Source: Blastobasis lacticolella (Eukaryota > Arthropoda > Insecta > Lepidoptera > Blastobasidae). From it: DNA of 64,000 nt. The stretch covers positions 7,080,501 to 7,144,500 of the forward strand of contig LR990050.1 in the NCBI GenBank assembly GCA_905147135.1, in the 5' to 3' direction. The notes under the pieces were generated by a model. The model had not been told where the DNA came from, searched no databases, and saw nothing but the letters and a program-made list of their open reading frames with translations. Position numbers and translations under genes: made by a program. Every line of letters starts with the position of its first letter. The stretch's first letter is position 1. Of this stretch, positions 31,387-42,620 are shown in pieces.

Positions 31387-31923
31387 TCTAAGCTATTCAT
31401 GTTTAAATTACTACTACTAGCTACTATTTAGTTTAATTAATCATTAAATTTTCAGTTATTACTTTTAGCTCCAAGTCGTTTCCAGCACTCCGAGCTAGTC
31501 GTACATCCGCGCACCGCCCTCGTCTTCCAAAACTGTTGGATATTTGTATTGAAATGTCTAAAACATCCGTCGACAGAACAGCTCGGTTACTCGGCAACTA
31601 ATTATTTATTTACTACCGGCTCTTTCAGCCGGGTCAGTAGGTTCTGTGCTCACCTATTTAAGGCAGTAATTTAGTAAATAGCCACCTTTGTCATTACAGG
31701 TAATGTTTTGGATGGAGTGAATAAAAAATGCTCGTGCGCTATGATTTGGTACTTACCGTGAGTGCATATGAAAGGTTAATCTGTGTCGGTTTTTTATGGT
31801 GGTGTCACTGTGAATGTTTAGGTGTTAGTACCTACTTGGTTTTATTACGCCAGTTACTTTCGCGTCTCACGATGTATTTAACGACTTCTTCTTATCGAGT
31901 CGATGGACAGAGTTTACTCTGAC
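31387..31923. other. Non-coding stretch
   Basis: A phrase at 31616-31655 (CGGCTCTTTCAGCCGGGTCA) contains a short inverted repeat (CCGGCTCTTTCAGCCGG). Otherwise nothing is recognised. Confidence 0.3.
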
Positions 31924-32121
31924 TTAGACTTTAATCGCCCAGTATTCGGCGACGCATACAGCGTTTGAACTAGCCTCGAACAAGTCCTCCATGGTACAAG
32001 TTTTAGGGCACGCCGAGCATGAAACGAGGTGGTCCATAGTTTGTGGAGATATGCCACAGTCGCACTGAGAACTGTTATTTGTATATGCCCATCTAAAGAG
32101 ATTCTCTTTACATCGGCCCAC
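31924..32121 (-). pseudogene. LINE C-terminal fragment with CxCG...H...C zinc-binding-like motif
   Basis: The 65-codon minus frame carries CDCGISPQTMDHLVSCSACP then TCTMEDLFEASSNA and AEYW, matching the pattern CxCGxxxQTxxHLxxCxxCP that closes many non-LTR retrotransposon polyproteins. No reverse transcriptase core remains. This is a different LINE type from that at 31137-31386, since their C-termini differ. Confidence 0.6.
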
Positions 32122-34833
32122 CTGGGTTCACAGCCTATTTAACGACAAAAGTTATCGATTACGATACCTTTTCGTCGGACAAGGGTTCTTGAAAATACAG
32201 TTTCTTAAAACAAAGACTTGGCGGAAGTGCTAATATGTCGTTTAACATGAAAGTTATTAAAGTCCGACTAATTATTATTATTATATAACTATTCAGTAAT
32301 TTCTGAGAGCACCGTGAGAGAATCGTAATATTTGTGATGATTTTGGCAGTAGGTATGTGGTTCCTGCGAGAACATGGTCCGGAACGTAATAACCAACCAC
32401 GTAGCTCCGAGTTTGTCGCAAAACCTAGGCACTATACCTACATTACTTTAGGCACTTAATAATAATATTAATAGGTACAACAAATTATCTGTCTTTTCAT
32501 TAGAAAGTATTCGAAATAATATTGACACCACGAACGAAAACTCGTAATTAATAATGACTCGACTTGCGGTGGATTTCCAGCGAACTTCGTGGGTTCTTTT
32601 AATTTTCCACTACCACTAGTTCTGTAATTTTCTTCAAAACATCTCCCGCAAGGTAGCTTAGTAAACTAGCCAACAAAGGTGGAGTTGAGGCTAGAGCCCA
32701 GGGCGTTGCAAAAACAAGCATAAGCTAGTAGATACGTTCTGAGTTTTCCAGAAAGGCGGAGTTTTTGAACGAATCAGTCCGTATTTCCGAGTATTTGTTA
32801 AACAGCTGTTTTTTTCTGCTGTCCAAGAATTGTCTTCTAAATATTTCAACAAGCTTGTTTCCTAAACTAGTGAACTTATTTAGAAAATTATTTCATTAAG
32901 AGGAAGCTACATTATTTCCGACTATTATTATATATGCCTTGGAAAAGTAACGGTCATAGTCGAATATTAGCAACATATTGTAAGTTGTTTGCTTGAAGGA
33001 CAACAGAAAGTAAAAAATATAACTTTTTAGCACTATATTTCACAATTTAGCACAGTATAAACGTATTCTTATCACCATACAAATTCTGGGTACTTGTTCT
33101 GTCTTCTAAGCAGCGCAATCCATGTCCGTTATTTTTTCAAAAAACTACCTTGTTATTTCTTTACGTAACAGTAACGACATCTTGTCTACTCTTTTATTAC
33201 TAAATCCGTTAGAACTCAGAACAAGTACATTAACATAAATAATGCTATTTTCAGATTAACAAATTATGATGGTTTAGTATATAATAATCTAATAATATTT
33301 AATAACATATTTATCTAGGTAGATCTATACAGATTCTAACAATATTGAACGACGTTCAAAGAACTCAAATTGATAAAGTAACCATCCAGACCTTTTCATT
33401 TTGAGTTCTACTAAAAAACGTAACTTCTGGTGTACCTACTAGTATAGCTGGGCTACAAATTGACTATTTTGGGCTAGCTTAACAGACATATTGTTCTACG
33501 AAGCCGAATTAGTGTTCACATCATTGTGTCGAATTGTTAACGTTAACGTTTAACGTTTGCCAATCGAGACAATACTGTGAATATTACCTATACACTGTTG
33601 CCTGCGCATCCCACTGCTGGCAGTGGGATGATTCAGGCTAGTTTAATAATAACAATATGTCTAGAACCGATGACAAAACGTACTATTTCGACATCCATTT
33701 CAGCCAAGCTTTCATGTTCGCCTAATTGCACCCTTTATCATTAGACTAGTGCCCGGGGCGTCGTCGCTAAACGCATTTGTTTCACATCACGGTCCAATTG
33801 TAAGCCAAACAAGCTTGCACTGTTGTGGTTTCCAGTCCGGTTGGGCTGTTCAGGCGAGCTGCCTTCGGGCCAAATGCACTCCAAATATCTAATGCGCTTT
33901 TGAGCCTTTAGGTGTACTAATGTTTATTGTGGTGCGGGTTTAAATGCATGTTGCTTTTAGTATAGTACCCCTATTATGTGAATAGTTTAGGATTTGAAGC
34001 GGTTCTGGTCTTTAGTGATATCGACCAGGGCTTAGGTAGCTCCTTAAAATAGGGATTCGAGTCTGTAGTCACCAAGGCCCAAGGGTTTTCACGCCAAATG
34101 TTTCAAATATGTGATCGTTACCAAGATTCGTGGATTTGAGACGCTACATTTAGAACTAACTCAAAGAGATAATTTTCAGCTTTTATAATATTTTTATACA
34201 TATTTATTATGTGTGTACATACACATTAGCTCGATTTGCACCAAATGCTTAAACACGCTTAAGAATGACATTTAACGTTTTTTTGTATGAAGTTTTTGTT
34301 TAAGTATCAGCTTACATGCGTTTAAGAATTGAGTGCAAGCCACCCTTAGCAACCTCCTTAAAATATACTAACTTTTATACACTAATACGTCTGCGCTGAC
34401 TTCGACTTCGTACCGAGTATCGTCCAAATCCGTTCATCCGTGTGCGGAAATATGCAAAATAAATATAATAAAAATGTAAAATAATGATTTAAAATATTCA
34501 AGAACGTACTGCAAAAAATGGCCAGCTTCACAATATGAATGAAAGGCAGCCGTCGACCGAAAAACCTTCGGGCATTTTTTTGTTTATGTTTCATCAACGA
34601 AAATAGTGCAGAATCAATACGTCTGCACAGCGTGCGTTTACAGGCTCCAAAAGTACAGTATAGAGAGACCCAGTATAGTAGGTCATCTCGATTGGTTCGG
34701 CTCAGCAGTTTTTTTTCTAACCTAACCTAACCCAAAAGCCTTTCGATATTCAAATATTGATCGTCCTCTCTCTTCTATACCTTCTACTTAACCTTTAAAA
34801 TTTGGGTGTCAAGTATGATGTACTTGTAATGAT
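32122..34833. other. Unique AT-rich non-coding stretch, 2.7 kb
   Basis: No gene recognised. It contains the perfect palindrome at 33607-33630 and the GTTAACGTTAACGTTTAACG run at about 33537-33556. From about 33680 to 33960 the GC content is somewhat higher (GGGCGTCGTCGCTAAACGCA, CTGTTCAGGCGAGCTGCC), a possible regulatory island. Confidence 0.35.
33607..33630. repeat. Perfect 24-bp inverted repeat
   Basis: CATCCCACTGC, a 2-base centre, then GCAGTGGGATG. It could be a hairpin or a dimeric protein-binding site. Confidence 0.9.
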
Positions 34834-34912
34834 ATAAATAAATAATCATGAACAAATTCACACAGCGCCATCTAGCCCCAAAATAAGCAAAGCAATGGTA
34901 GCTAGATAACTG
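34834..34912 (-). mobile_element. tRNA-derived SINE, family A, 3' fragment
   Basis: Only the last part remains on the minus strand: TTATCTAGC, CTTATTTTGGGGCTAGATGG, CGCTGTGTGAATTTG and the TTATTTATTTAT tail. Confidence 0.8.
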
Positions 34913-36484
34913 AATTGAGAACAATTCATGAGCGATCGCATTGAACTGTAAATTTTTGCAAATTAGCGTCTAGAATGTATAGGGTGATTACCCCAGGTTC
35001 TGGTATTACCACATGTCAGTTTATTTGTTCTGGTTTTAGTATGACTGTGGGTGGGATTAGATTGGTTATAAAATGTTTATGTTAATGCTACTTCCTGTTG
35101 CTTTGCTTTTATTAAGGATACATATACATATACATAATCATGGTAGCAATCATTCAGTATTTTAGTCACCATAAATAACTTTTGTGTTACGGCATTTAGC
35201 CTATGTCTACCGAGATGTGCTAAGATTTCGTGACCTTTTAATGAAGTTGACCTACTGGCTTCTTCTGTACTGTACCAAAAGGTATATTTTACAGCGGCTT
35301 GTTTTTCGGTCTGCCGGTAATTGAATCGGCAAAGTTGGCAACGGCAAAATTATTTGTCAAACCATAACAAAGTGTTGTCAGTATCCGCGGGCTCTCGTTT
35401 CCGAGAAATGAAATGCCAAGTTAAGTAAATTTAGCAACAGGAAATCGGCGAAATTAAATTCGTCCGGAAAGCAATCGCTTTCTACTTTTATAACGGACAT
35501 AAAATGGAAACGTACAAGAATAGGATAATATGTTCATATTTCCAACTTATAGAGTGTTCATATCTCGATTCTGAATACCCCATTCAGTAGCCAAATACAT
35601 TCATCCATTGAGACGTAGCCAAGAATCTCGTTTCCGAACAAAGGATCCTGCTCGGTTCCGATCCGCATAAACTCAATCCGAAACTTCAATTTAAGAGACA
35701 AAACCTCATTACGTCTCAGGGAATTTGCGGGAAAGTTGGTAATCTGTTCGTAATTCTTAGTTTTCTCATAAACGTGGGAAACGACATACGGGGCCCGCGT
35801 TCGTTCTGTGAACAATACGTAAACATGGCGGAGGCGTTACGTAATGGTTGCTAAGGAAGTGTTTAAAGAGGCATTAGGGAAACGGATAAGTTTGGTCATT
35901 AGGGTACTGTGCTCGTACCTTTTGGCGGCGAGTGAAAAACTGCCTTCGGTCCAACGCCCTCGTAAAGTAACGCTTCTTAGACGGAACTAAATAAAGATGA
36001 GACGCTGCTTCCTGAGGAACTTGGAAACTGTTTATGTAGAGCTACGTGTTAATACATGCAACGGTACTTCTCGAGGAGCTCCATGAGAGAGCCACATGTT
36101 AATACATGCAACGGTAACATGTGCATAGATGAACTACTTTTCTTAGTCTATAAAAATTTGAAGAGAGTTTTTGTAACCCTTCAGCAAAAAATTTCTTCAA
36201 AATCATAGGTATTTACCTGATCCCTTGTTGTTTTGCGTGATGCTTGCTGTCCTTTCTATGAACTTCCTCACGGAATAAGCTGATAACATCGCACAACGTA
36301 TTTTGAAGCTCATCATCGCCAAAACAGAGCATATGGCTGGCTGCAGCACGTACCTCGAGCCCATTGCCCATTGAGCACTCGCCTCAAGATATCTTGTCAT
36401 CTCGATCCGCCTCGTTATCTAGTCCTATATCTTCGCAGTCTGGGCCAAATCAGTTCGACAGTCAAGAAGTTTAAATAAACAAAA
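34913..36484. other. Unique non-coding stretch
   Basis: No gene recognised. The part 35380-36000 is moderately GC-rich with an 85-codon minus-strand frame (35815-35558) that has no domain. A near-repeat of about 30 bases with GTTAATACATGCAACGGTA occurs at about 36047-36067 and 36097-36117. Confidence 0.35.
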
Positions 36485-36665
36485 ATGCGGCGAGACTTGG
36501 CCGGCGCGCTGACGTAATACGCTTTGAAACTCCACGCTAACGAAATCCTAAAATGCTGCATGGGATGTGCTGCTTTACGCGACTTGACCGGGTTCATAAC
36601 AAATATATCATACAAGGGCGATATGGCGGATAATATTGAACAAGCTCGTCTGCGCTGGTTTGGTC
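36485..36665 (+). pseudogene. RTE-like LINE C-terminus, frameshifted relic
   Basis: Plus-strand frames successively give KLHANEIL, KMLHGMCCFTRLDRVHN, KYIIQG and DNIEQARLRWFGPAKA, matching the order mLRWMCGvtRlDrirN-(E)YI-(G)-(R)LRWFGHV at the C-terminus of RTE-type reverse transcriptases. At least two frameshifts separate the blocks. The following 3' part is displaced by the SINE at 36774-37053 and seems to resume at 37058 with GACTGGGCGAATTGGGGTAG and a CATCGTCATCACC tail. Confidence 0.6.
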
Positions 36666-36773
36666 CCGCAAAGGCCCAAGGAGCTATAGAGTGACATCGC
36701 TTAGGAGGAGATCCACCATAGGAGAATCCACATATAGAGGATCCATCTTATAGGAGAACCCACAGCTTAATAC

Positions 36774-37053
36774 AGCTTTGACGACCTGAGTGGTTCAATG
36801 GTCAACATGCCGGTCTGCCACGCAAGAGGTCCCGGGTTCGATTCCCGGCCGGGCAGAAATTGAAATGATGAATTTTAATTTCTGTTACGGGTCTGGGTGT
36901 TCTATGTATAATAAGTATGTATTTAAAAAAAAAAGTATTTAAGTAGTATATCAGTTATCTAGCACCCATAGTACAAGCTTTGCTTAGTTTGGGGCTAGAT
37001 GGCGCTGTGTGAATTTGTCCACGAATATTTATATTTATTTATTTATTTATTTA
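36774..37053 (+). mobile_element. tRNA-derived SINE, family A, full-length
   Basis: The head TTGACGACCTGAGTGGTTCA, GTCAACATGCCGGTCTGCC and B-box region GGGTTCGATTCCCGGCCGGG are followed by TTTTAATTTCTGTTACGGGT, AGCACCCATAGTACAAGC, GGGGCTAGATGGCGCTGTGT and a (TTTA)n tail. TTAATAC stands just before (36767-36773) and after (37051-37057) the element, a possible target-site duplication. It splits the RTE-like relic. Confidence 0.9.
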
Positions 37054-37057
37054 ATAC

Positions 37058-37365
37058 GCGAGGATTCTGAAGACTGGGCGAATTGGGGTAGGTAGGAAAG
37101 ACCGGACAGAACCTGGGACACCGTATCATCGTCATCACCTAATAAAAATATACTATATATTTTGTTTTTCGGATGATGGTTTTTTAATATTATGTTTTTA
37201 CACATAAGTACGTACATATAAGTAAATTTTTTTAAGTCAATTTGTCATATAAAATTAATTACAACATAAATTAAAGAAACTGTTGCAGTTTTGCTGTAGA
37301 GTCGTTTTTATGTTATTTTTATACCCTGTGTACAAAGCTTGACTAATTATAAGAGAGGAATAAAT
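37058..37365. other. End of the RTE-like relic, then AT-rich DNA
   Basis: The first 80 bases look like the 3' end of the relic, closing in CATCGTCATCACC. The rest is AT-rich and unremarkable. Confidence 0.35.
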
Positions 37366-37438
37366 TATATTATCTTGGCATCAATATCCGTACTCTTGTG
37401 TGCGAGGGCCCGGGGTCCGCGTTTAACCATGGTCCAGG
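37366..37438 (-). mobile_element. SINE family B, 3' end fragment
   Basis: On the minus strand it has CCTGGACCATGGTTAAACGC, GGACCCCGGGCCCTCGC and a TTGATGCCAAGATAATATA end, matching the last 70 bases of family B. Confidence 0.75.
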
Positions 37439-38044
37439 AAATCAGAGGCGATGGATACGAGATTACAAAGCATCGCGATAAGCTAAATTATTAACAATAG
37501 AAACCGCTCTTTACTTCATAGCTACATTACCCAAAAACAAAGTAAAAACTTTTACGCCTTAGCTTCATTAAAATAAAGCCTAAAAAGTGTCCCTATCTTG
37601 AATAGCACTAATAAACGTCGTCACGTTTTTACTGAAACGGTGTCACCCAGAAAACTGCAGTTAGCCGACAACATTAAAAAGTTCCCTACTTTTTCGACTG
37701 GCTCATTTAATGTTTCAAGTTTGCCTGTTTCAAATCCCTCGAGAACAATTAGGCTTTACGCTTGTTGTTTAAAACATGAAGTGCTTTTTCACAGCGACAT
37801 CAGGTACGATTGCGTCAAGAATGCTTTAAGTAAAAATGCTTGATGGGAGGACTTTTACTTTTACGTCATTTAGCGACACCAGCGGATTACGGTTCGAAGG
37901 AAGTACGTGAGTAGTGGTTGGGAGATTCGTAATAAATTAGGGGTAAGCAATTTCCTTACTCCCTAGGTCTGGGAGGTCTAGGTTTAGGACAGGAACTCGT
38001 ATTTACAAGAGTGCAATATCTCCAGTCAAATGATAAAGCCATTT
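37439..38044. other. Unique non-coding stretch
   Basis: An 81-codon plus-strand frame (37598-37843) lacks any domain. Nothing else is recognised. Confidence 0.35.
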
Positions 38045-38280
38045 TGACGACCTGTGTGGTACAGTTGGTTAGTATCGGTCTGGCATGCAGAGATCCTGGG
38101 TTCGATTCCTGGCGGGGCGAAAATTGAAATAGTGAATTTTAATTTCTCTTACGGGTCTGGGTGTTTTTTGTATAATAAATATGTATTTAAAAGTATATGA
38201 GTAGTTTATCTGTTGTTTAGCACCCATAACACAACATTTGCTTACTGGAGGCTAGCCGGCATTGTGTGAATTTTTGAAAA
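38045..38280 (+). mobile_element. tRNA-derived SINE, family A, divergent copy
   Basis: The order is that of family A, with changes throughout (head TGACGACCTGTGTGGTACAG; B box GGTTCGATTCC intact; GCTAGCCGGCATTGTGTGAA where others have GCTAGATGGCGCTGTGTGAA). The tail is lost. More substitutions than the 36774 copy imply an older insertion. Confidence 0.85.
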
Positions 38281-38876
38281 TTGTGAGATTCTTACAAACT
38301 GTATCAAAGGTAAGCTCTTATTTCGCAGAGTTCAAGGTTATGAACCAACTTTCCTAATAGAAAATAAGCTAATTTCCATAACTACTACTACTACGGTACT
38401 AATCCCTAGTAGTTATTCACGCTTCAACAAAATAAAAAGCCTATCCAACTCTCTTATAACAGTGGTTAAGCAATTTCCCGTAAATCCTTTAACCTTCACA
38501 ATGCCAGGACCTTTTCACAGTGGAGAGAGCAATAACCCGGGATCATTACCGCTCTCAATACGGAAGCGTCACGTGATCCCGCGGGATTTCTCTTTTTTCC
38601 ACCGAAAACGATACATCAATCCGGACGACAGCTAATTTTAGCAAACAATAACTTTTCGCACCTTCGTTTTCAGCGGGCTCAGTCGCTTTGTCCGCCCAAT
38701 AAAGGGAGAATGGCGTGTAATACGTGCGTTATTGTTATAATCAGAAGCTGTATTTTGGCCTAGTAGGGGAAGGCAGCCGACTGAAACGGCCTTCCTTTAT
38801 TCTGTTTTCAGAGCGTAGCAAAATGGACGGATTTACTGCATTTCAAAATTTTGTTCTTATTTAGATAGCTACTTAG
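38281..38876. other. Unique stretch with a GC-richer island (38470-38800)
   Basis: The island has TCACGTGATC (E-box) at 38570, AAACAATAAC (Sox/forkhead-like) at 38643, TTTATT and CACAATG words, and no repeat match. It is a candidate regulatory element. No coding frame. Confidence 0.25.
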
Positions 38877-39072
38877 TAGGGCTCGTCTAATCTGAAATGA
38901 CGCGCCCCACTATAGCATTAACGCACACAAGCAAATTTAAAATATGGACGCAATACATATACAAATGCCGTTGTAATTGGTCTTTCAGTTGCCGGTGAAT
39001 ACGTTTGGGTCTCACCGGCAACTGAATGACCAATTACAACCTACATTTGTATATGTATTGCGAGCTTTACGT
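38877..39072. mobile_element. MITE family P, copy 2, fold-back form
   Basis: The first 120 bases match copy 1 at 26300 (GCTCGTCTAATCT, GACGCGCCCCACTAT, GCATTAACGCACACAAGC, TTTAAAATATGGACGCAATA). The second half is instead an inverted copy of its own interior: 38951-38998 and 39012-39060 are complementary at about 45 of 49 positions around a 13-base centre. The true right end of the family is missing. Confidence 0.75.
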
Positions 39073-39193
39073 AGACTTCTTACTGCTACGTGCTACGATA
39101 TTCGTAGCAATTGGGTAGGTCTGTAGGTTTAGTAGTTAGTAGTTTTTAAATCGTACGTCATGTTATAATGCTAAATAGGTACGTAAATTAATT

Positions 39194-39430
39194 AGCAGCA
39201 CTGGTCGACCGATAACCAAGGCAAGCCGTCGCAGAGTTTGGAAACTGGAAGGGTAACCGTTTCGAACTTTGAATTTACTCAAACTTCAACACCGTACCGA
39301 GCTCGATACTTGTTAGGTGTGCCTCCTTATACCTTTAGCGAAGCGAGGTTGACCAAAAGACTGTCGTTGGGGCCCTGAGACACGGTGTCAGGAGCCGATT
39401 GACACCCTGTGACGCTAATGTATTATTAAA
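39194..39430 (+). mobile_element. 5S-rRNA-derived SINE, copy 2
   Basis: It shares with 20048-20245 the blocks CGATAACCAAGGCAAGCCGT (5S box A region, degraded), GGGTAACCGTTTCGAACTT (box C region) and TTAGGTGTGCCTCCTTA. The body is longer at the 3' side (GGGGCCCTGAGACACGGTGT, ATTGACACCCTGTGACGC), so this may be the more complete copy. Confidence 0.6.
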
Positions 39431-40085
39431 CACAATAAATTACTGTAGCAATATTGCTAACAAATCTCCTAACAAAATAACAAGTCTAAGCTACGAAAAT
39501 AAATAAACAACAAAGAATTTCCGTTTCATCTACCCCTTTATTGGAGTTGCTTAAAAAGAATCAAGCAACAGCGACCGGTACGGGAGAGTGTTACAATGGA
39601 AAGAAATAACATTAAATCTCGATGGATGCTCGCCGCTTGCAAACAGAAAGAAAAAGAAAATCACAAAGAAAAGAATTCAATTAAACAAATTGATAGATCG
39701 CAGTAGCGGCGATGAGGAGAAAAAAGGAGCTTGGGTATTCCTCGGGCCTTTTGCGATGGAATCTTGGCCTATCGGAGACCATCCGGGCATACAAAGGATC
39801 TCTTTAGAGCTTTGTAATCGTATCGAATGTTTCTGCTGGACTGGATAAAATCGAAACTGCGATAATCAAATCGTCGGGGCGCAGATACTGTACAACCTTA
39901 CTTTTTGTTTCAGATATTTTACTGTGTTACTAGAACTTTGACAAGCCTAAATGATTTATCTGCCTGATAACCAATCAGCGATATAGTACATCAGGTATTA
40001 CGTCAAGTAAACAATACTTATGTTTTTTATTATATATAGACTTAAAGTAATTAAAAACAAACAATCAATAACACTGCCAATCTCT
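39431..40085. other. Non-coding stretch with an 86-codon basic frame
   Basis: The plus-strand frame 39588-39848 has a lysine-rich patch (KKKKITKKR) but no known domain and AT-driven composition. I do not call it a gene. It could be part of a conserved non-coding block. Confidence 0.3.
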
Positions 40086-40331
40086 CAATTTTTTTTAATT
40101 AGACTCCTCAGCGGTGCGGCCGAAGATGGAACATGCCTGTCTAGGTACAGCATATTTACTCTAGTCTTGATGGCGTTCAGATTATAACTGGGAACATACT
40201 TGCAGGTAACGTGTTCCATTCCTTAGTCGTACGGTTTGACCAAAGCGGCGCGTGCGGATAGCTGGAATATCCACGAGATAAGGATGAAGCGTTCGCCCGG
40301 ATTGCGTTTCCCAATGGTGGTGATCAGTACC
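40086..40331 (-). pseudogene. LINE-like remnant I, copy 2 (broken C-terminus)
   Basis: On the minus strand frames give VDIPAIRTRRFGQTVRL, then after a shift WNTLPASMFP, then after another shift PSYNLNAIKTRVNMLYL. Together these follow the LINE C-terminal pattern RTxRFxxTFxPRTVRLWNxLPxxxFPxxYNLxxFKxRVNxxL with at least two frameshifts. It abuts element H copy 2. The copy at 18865 belongs to the same family. Confidence 0.6.
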
Positions 40332-40694
40332 AATTTTTTATTTTATTTTTTTATATCATACGGTAGGCCAACAGGAAAGCGATTCATCTGATTGAAAGTG
40401 GTCACCACTGCCTATAGACAATAGTAACACCGAGAGTATCGCCAATGCGTTGCCCACCTCTACATATAAGACGTTACTCTGGCAGCAAAAAGGCAAATGT
40501 CCCTCCACTGCCAAAGCCACGGTTCCCCAAATTCCCACCCCATGGAGCACTGGAAACCTTACTCACCGGCAGAAACACAATACTATTAAAAATAATATTG
40601 TTTAGCTGCGGTATTCTGTAAGGTGGAGGTACTTCCCCAGTCGGGCGGCTCCAATTCGAACGGGATACCCCGCTATGCCCTACCTCTCTTGAAA
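40332..40694 (-). mobile_element. LINE-derived 3' element H, copy 2
   Basis: It is almost identical to 13080-13428: TAGGGCATAGCGGGGTATCC, CGTTCGAATTGGAGCCGCCC, GGGAAGTACCTCCACC, ATGGGGTGGGAATTTGGGG and the shared tail GTGGGCAACGCATTGGCG. Both copies start at the same AGAGAGGTAGGGCATAGC point, so this may be a defined non-autonomous unit, not a random truncation. Confidence 0.75.
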
Positions 40695-42229
40695 CTCTCT
40701 CTCTATACAAAGTAATTGGACATAGAGGCATCAGGCATAGGCATAGAGAAACTTCATTTACGTTAGGTCTATGTACGCTATTTTATTTTTTAACTTAATA
40801 AACTTTCGGGTCTATTTCTTAAATTGCCTAATTTACGAGATTGGTTTATGTCAATACAACATTTCGATTAGTATTTTAATACTATTTCAAAACTTGATAT
40901 AACCAAAACCCAATCACAATAACGTATTTTTAGATTACAAGGAAGCGACTACATTACGTTATTACATTTTATGACATCAGATCATGTAATCAAATAGGAT
41001 AGAAGAGAAATATACGGATGTACTGTACATAGTTCATTTTGGGGCACACGGAAGTCACGTACGGGCGCGGGCACACTGCCTCTACGTGTCATTCGATGAT
41101 ATTACACGCCACATGGCTTCTGTGTCGTATGTTGTGTCATACACACACAGTTGGCAATAAATCACAGTAGTTCGGTGATTCACGCCCCGTAAACAATGTT
41201 AGAATTGTTTCTGTACTTAGATAATCCTACAACTCTCAGACCAATACTTATAATATCTTGTCAAAATTAATATAATAAATGCGAAAGTAACTCTGTCTGT
41301 CCGTCACGTTTTCATGCCTAAACCGCTAAATAGACTTGATAGAACTTGGCAATGAGATAGATGGCCACATAGACAAGAGTTATCTCGAGTGTAAGAGTTA
41401 GCCATAAACGAAAACCAATGTCGCGAGTAGTAAACAAAAATAAATTCTATTATACCTACACTAAAAAGGATGGAGCAATAGATGTTTCTATTAAACAGAA
41501 TTTTATGTAATTTCATAGTGTCGTTGCTTATAGGTGCGCCAGATAAACACATTGGCTATAATTTATCTCGATATTTCTTGCATTTTCCAAGGATCAAGCT
41601 ACAAAATTTTACGAAAGACAGTTTTTTACATATCGTCATCATCGTCATCCTAGCGTCAATCCAGATTGGCTCCAACGAGACGCACGAGGGCCCGGTGTCC
41701 GCTTCCCTATTTCGCATTGTCCATATCGCACCATATCACATATCCTATTTCTAAATATTATTGGTACTACCACAGAAAAAAAATACTACGTACAAGTACC
41801 TGGAATAGTTAATTGATACTCCTATACTTACCTTAACGACATGGCGAAAAATAAGTTTGAAAGGAAAATTTCTTCTAAAAACTTAACGTCGAAGATTTCA
41901 GTTCGGACGCCATTTGGTGGCGAAAGAAGTTAGAAAAACTTTTGCAACATTCCTCGAGATTTCCCAAAAAGAATGTTTAAAATGTTGGCAGCGGCGTTTT
42001 GGCGGAAAAGCGTTTGACCTCATTTCAGAAAGTTTTCCCTTTGAGTAAGATTGATGTTTAAGTGAAAGCTTTCTCGGAATTAAGTGTTGTATAGGTAGGA
42101 CCTACCCACATGAAATTCAAAAACGATATTAACTACCTAATAAAGCATTAAAATATAAAGTTGATACCTACGTTCATACAGTTTGTAAGCAACGAATACA
42201 ATATGTTCAGTAGTTACCAAAACATCGCT
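40695..42229. other. Mostly unique non-coding stretch
   Basis: At 41271-41350 AATGCGAAAGTAACTCTGTC followed by TGTCCGTCACG and AAACCGCTAAATAGACTTGA is a fragment of the TGCGAAAGT repeat also seen at 48511-48580. At 41648-41705 GCACGAGGGCCCGGTGTCCG may be a SINE family B end. A minus-strand donor-like CGTTAAG|GTAAGTATAGG lies at about 41823-41840. No gene recognised. Confidence 0.3.
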
Positions 42230-42620
42230 TCACCCACATCTGCACTTACCTCGCGAGCGTGTTCAAAAGGGAACACGGAAACGGAAGCCGCTGAAAAATT
42301 GGCGCGCGTTTCTTTCACGGCTTGCAAAAGATAACAATAAACAGTCCTTCGCTGTCACATCAGTAAATTGTCTGTTCTTCCGTTCTTTCTAAAACAACCA
42401 CCCGCGCGCAGAAATATTACGGCCATATATCGCCGAAAAATGCGCGAAGATAGAAATGGCTGGAACCCAAGCGTGACTGATAAATGGGCAACACCTTGCG
42501 CCGTTTCCGAACTGGTTATCTCAGAATTGTGTCATTTTTAAGGTCCAACCCCGTAAAAAACGGCATGAGATTCCCGCGGACGGGCGCAGCCTAGCGCAGT
42601 CGAATCGGTGCGGTGTAGTG
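42230..42620. promoter_or_regulatory. CpG-rich unique island, candidate regulatory element
   Basis: GC and CpG content are high (TTGGCGCGCGTTTCTTTCAC, TTCCCGCGGACGGGCGCAGC). A minus-strand arrangement of acceptor CCAATTTTTCAG and donor CGCGAG|GTAAGTGC encloses 41 bases (42250-42290), but its strand conflicts with the plus-strand signals elsewhere. No repeat match and no frame with a known domain. Confidence 0.25.

Noticed and set aside
36047..36117. Tandem repeat with GTTAATACATGCAACGGTA
   Set aside because: Only two partial copies about 50 bases apart; noted under the surrounding stretch and not raised further.
39588..39848. 86-codon lysine-rich gene
   Set aside because: No homologous pattern or domain recognised and no splice or promoter support.
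41815..41845. Minus-strand first exon with ATG TCG TTA AG|GTAAGTATAGG
   Set aside because: Only four codons, no promoter or acceptor support; such donors are expected by chance in 128 kb of strand.
42250..42290. Minus-strand 41-nt exon (CCAATTTTTCAG ... CGCGAG|GTAAGTGC)
   Set aside because: Strand conflicts with the other candidate exons and the length is not a multiple of three; kept only as a remark under the CpG-rich island.
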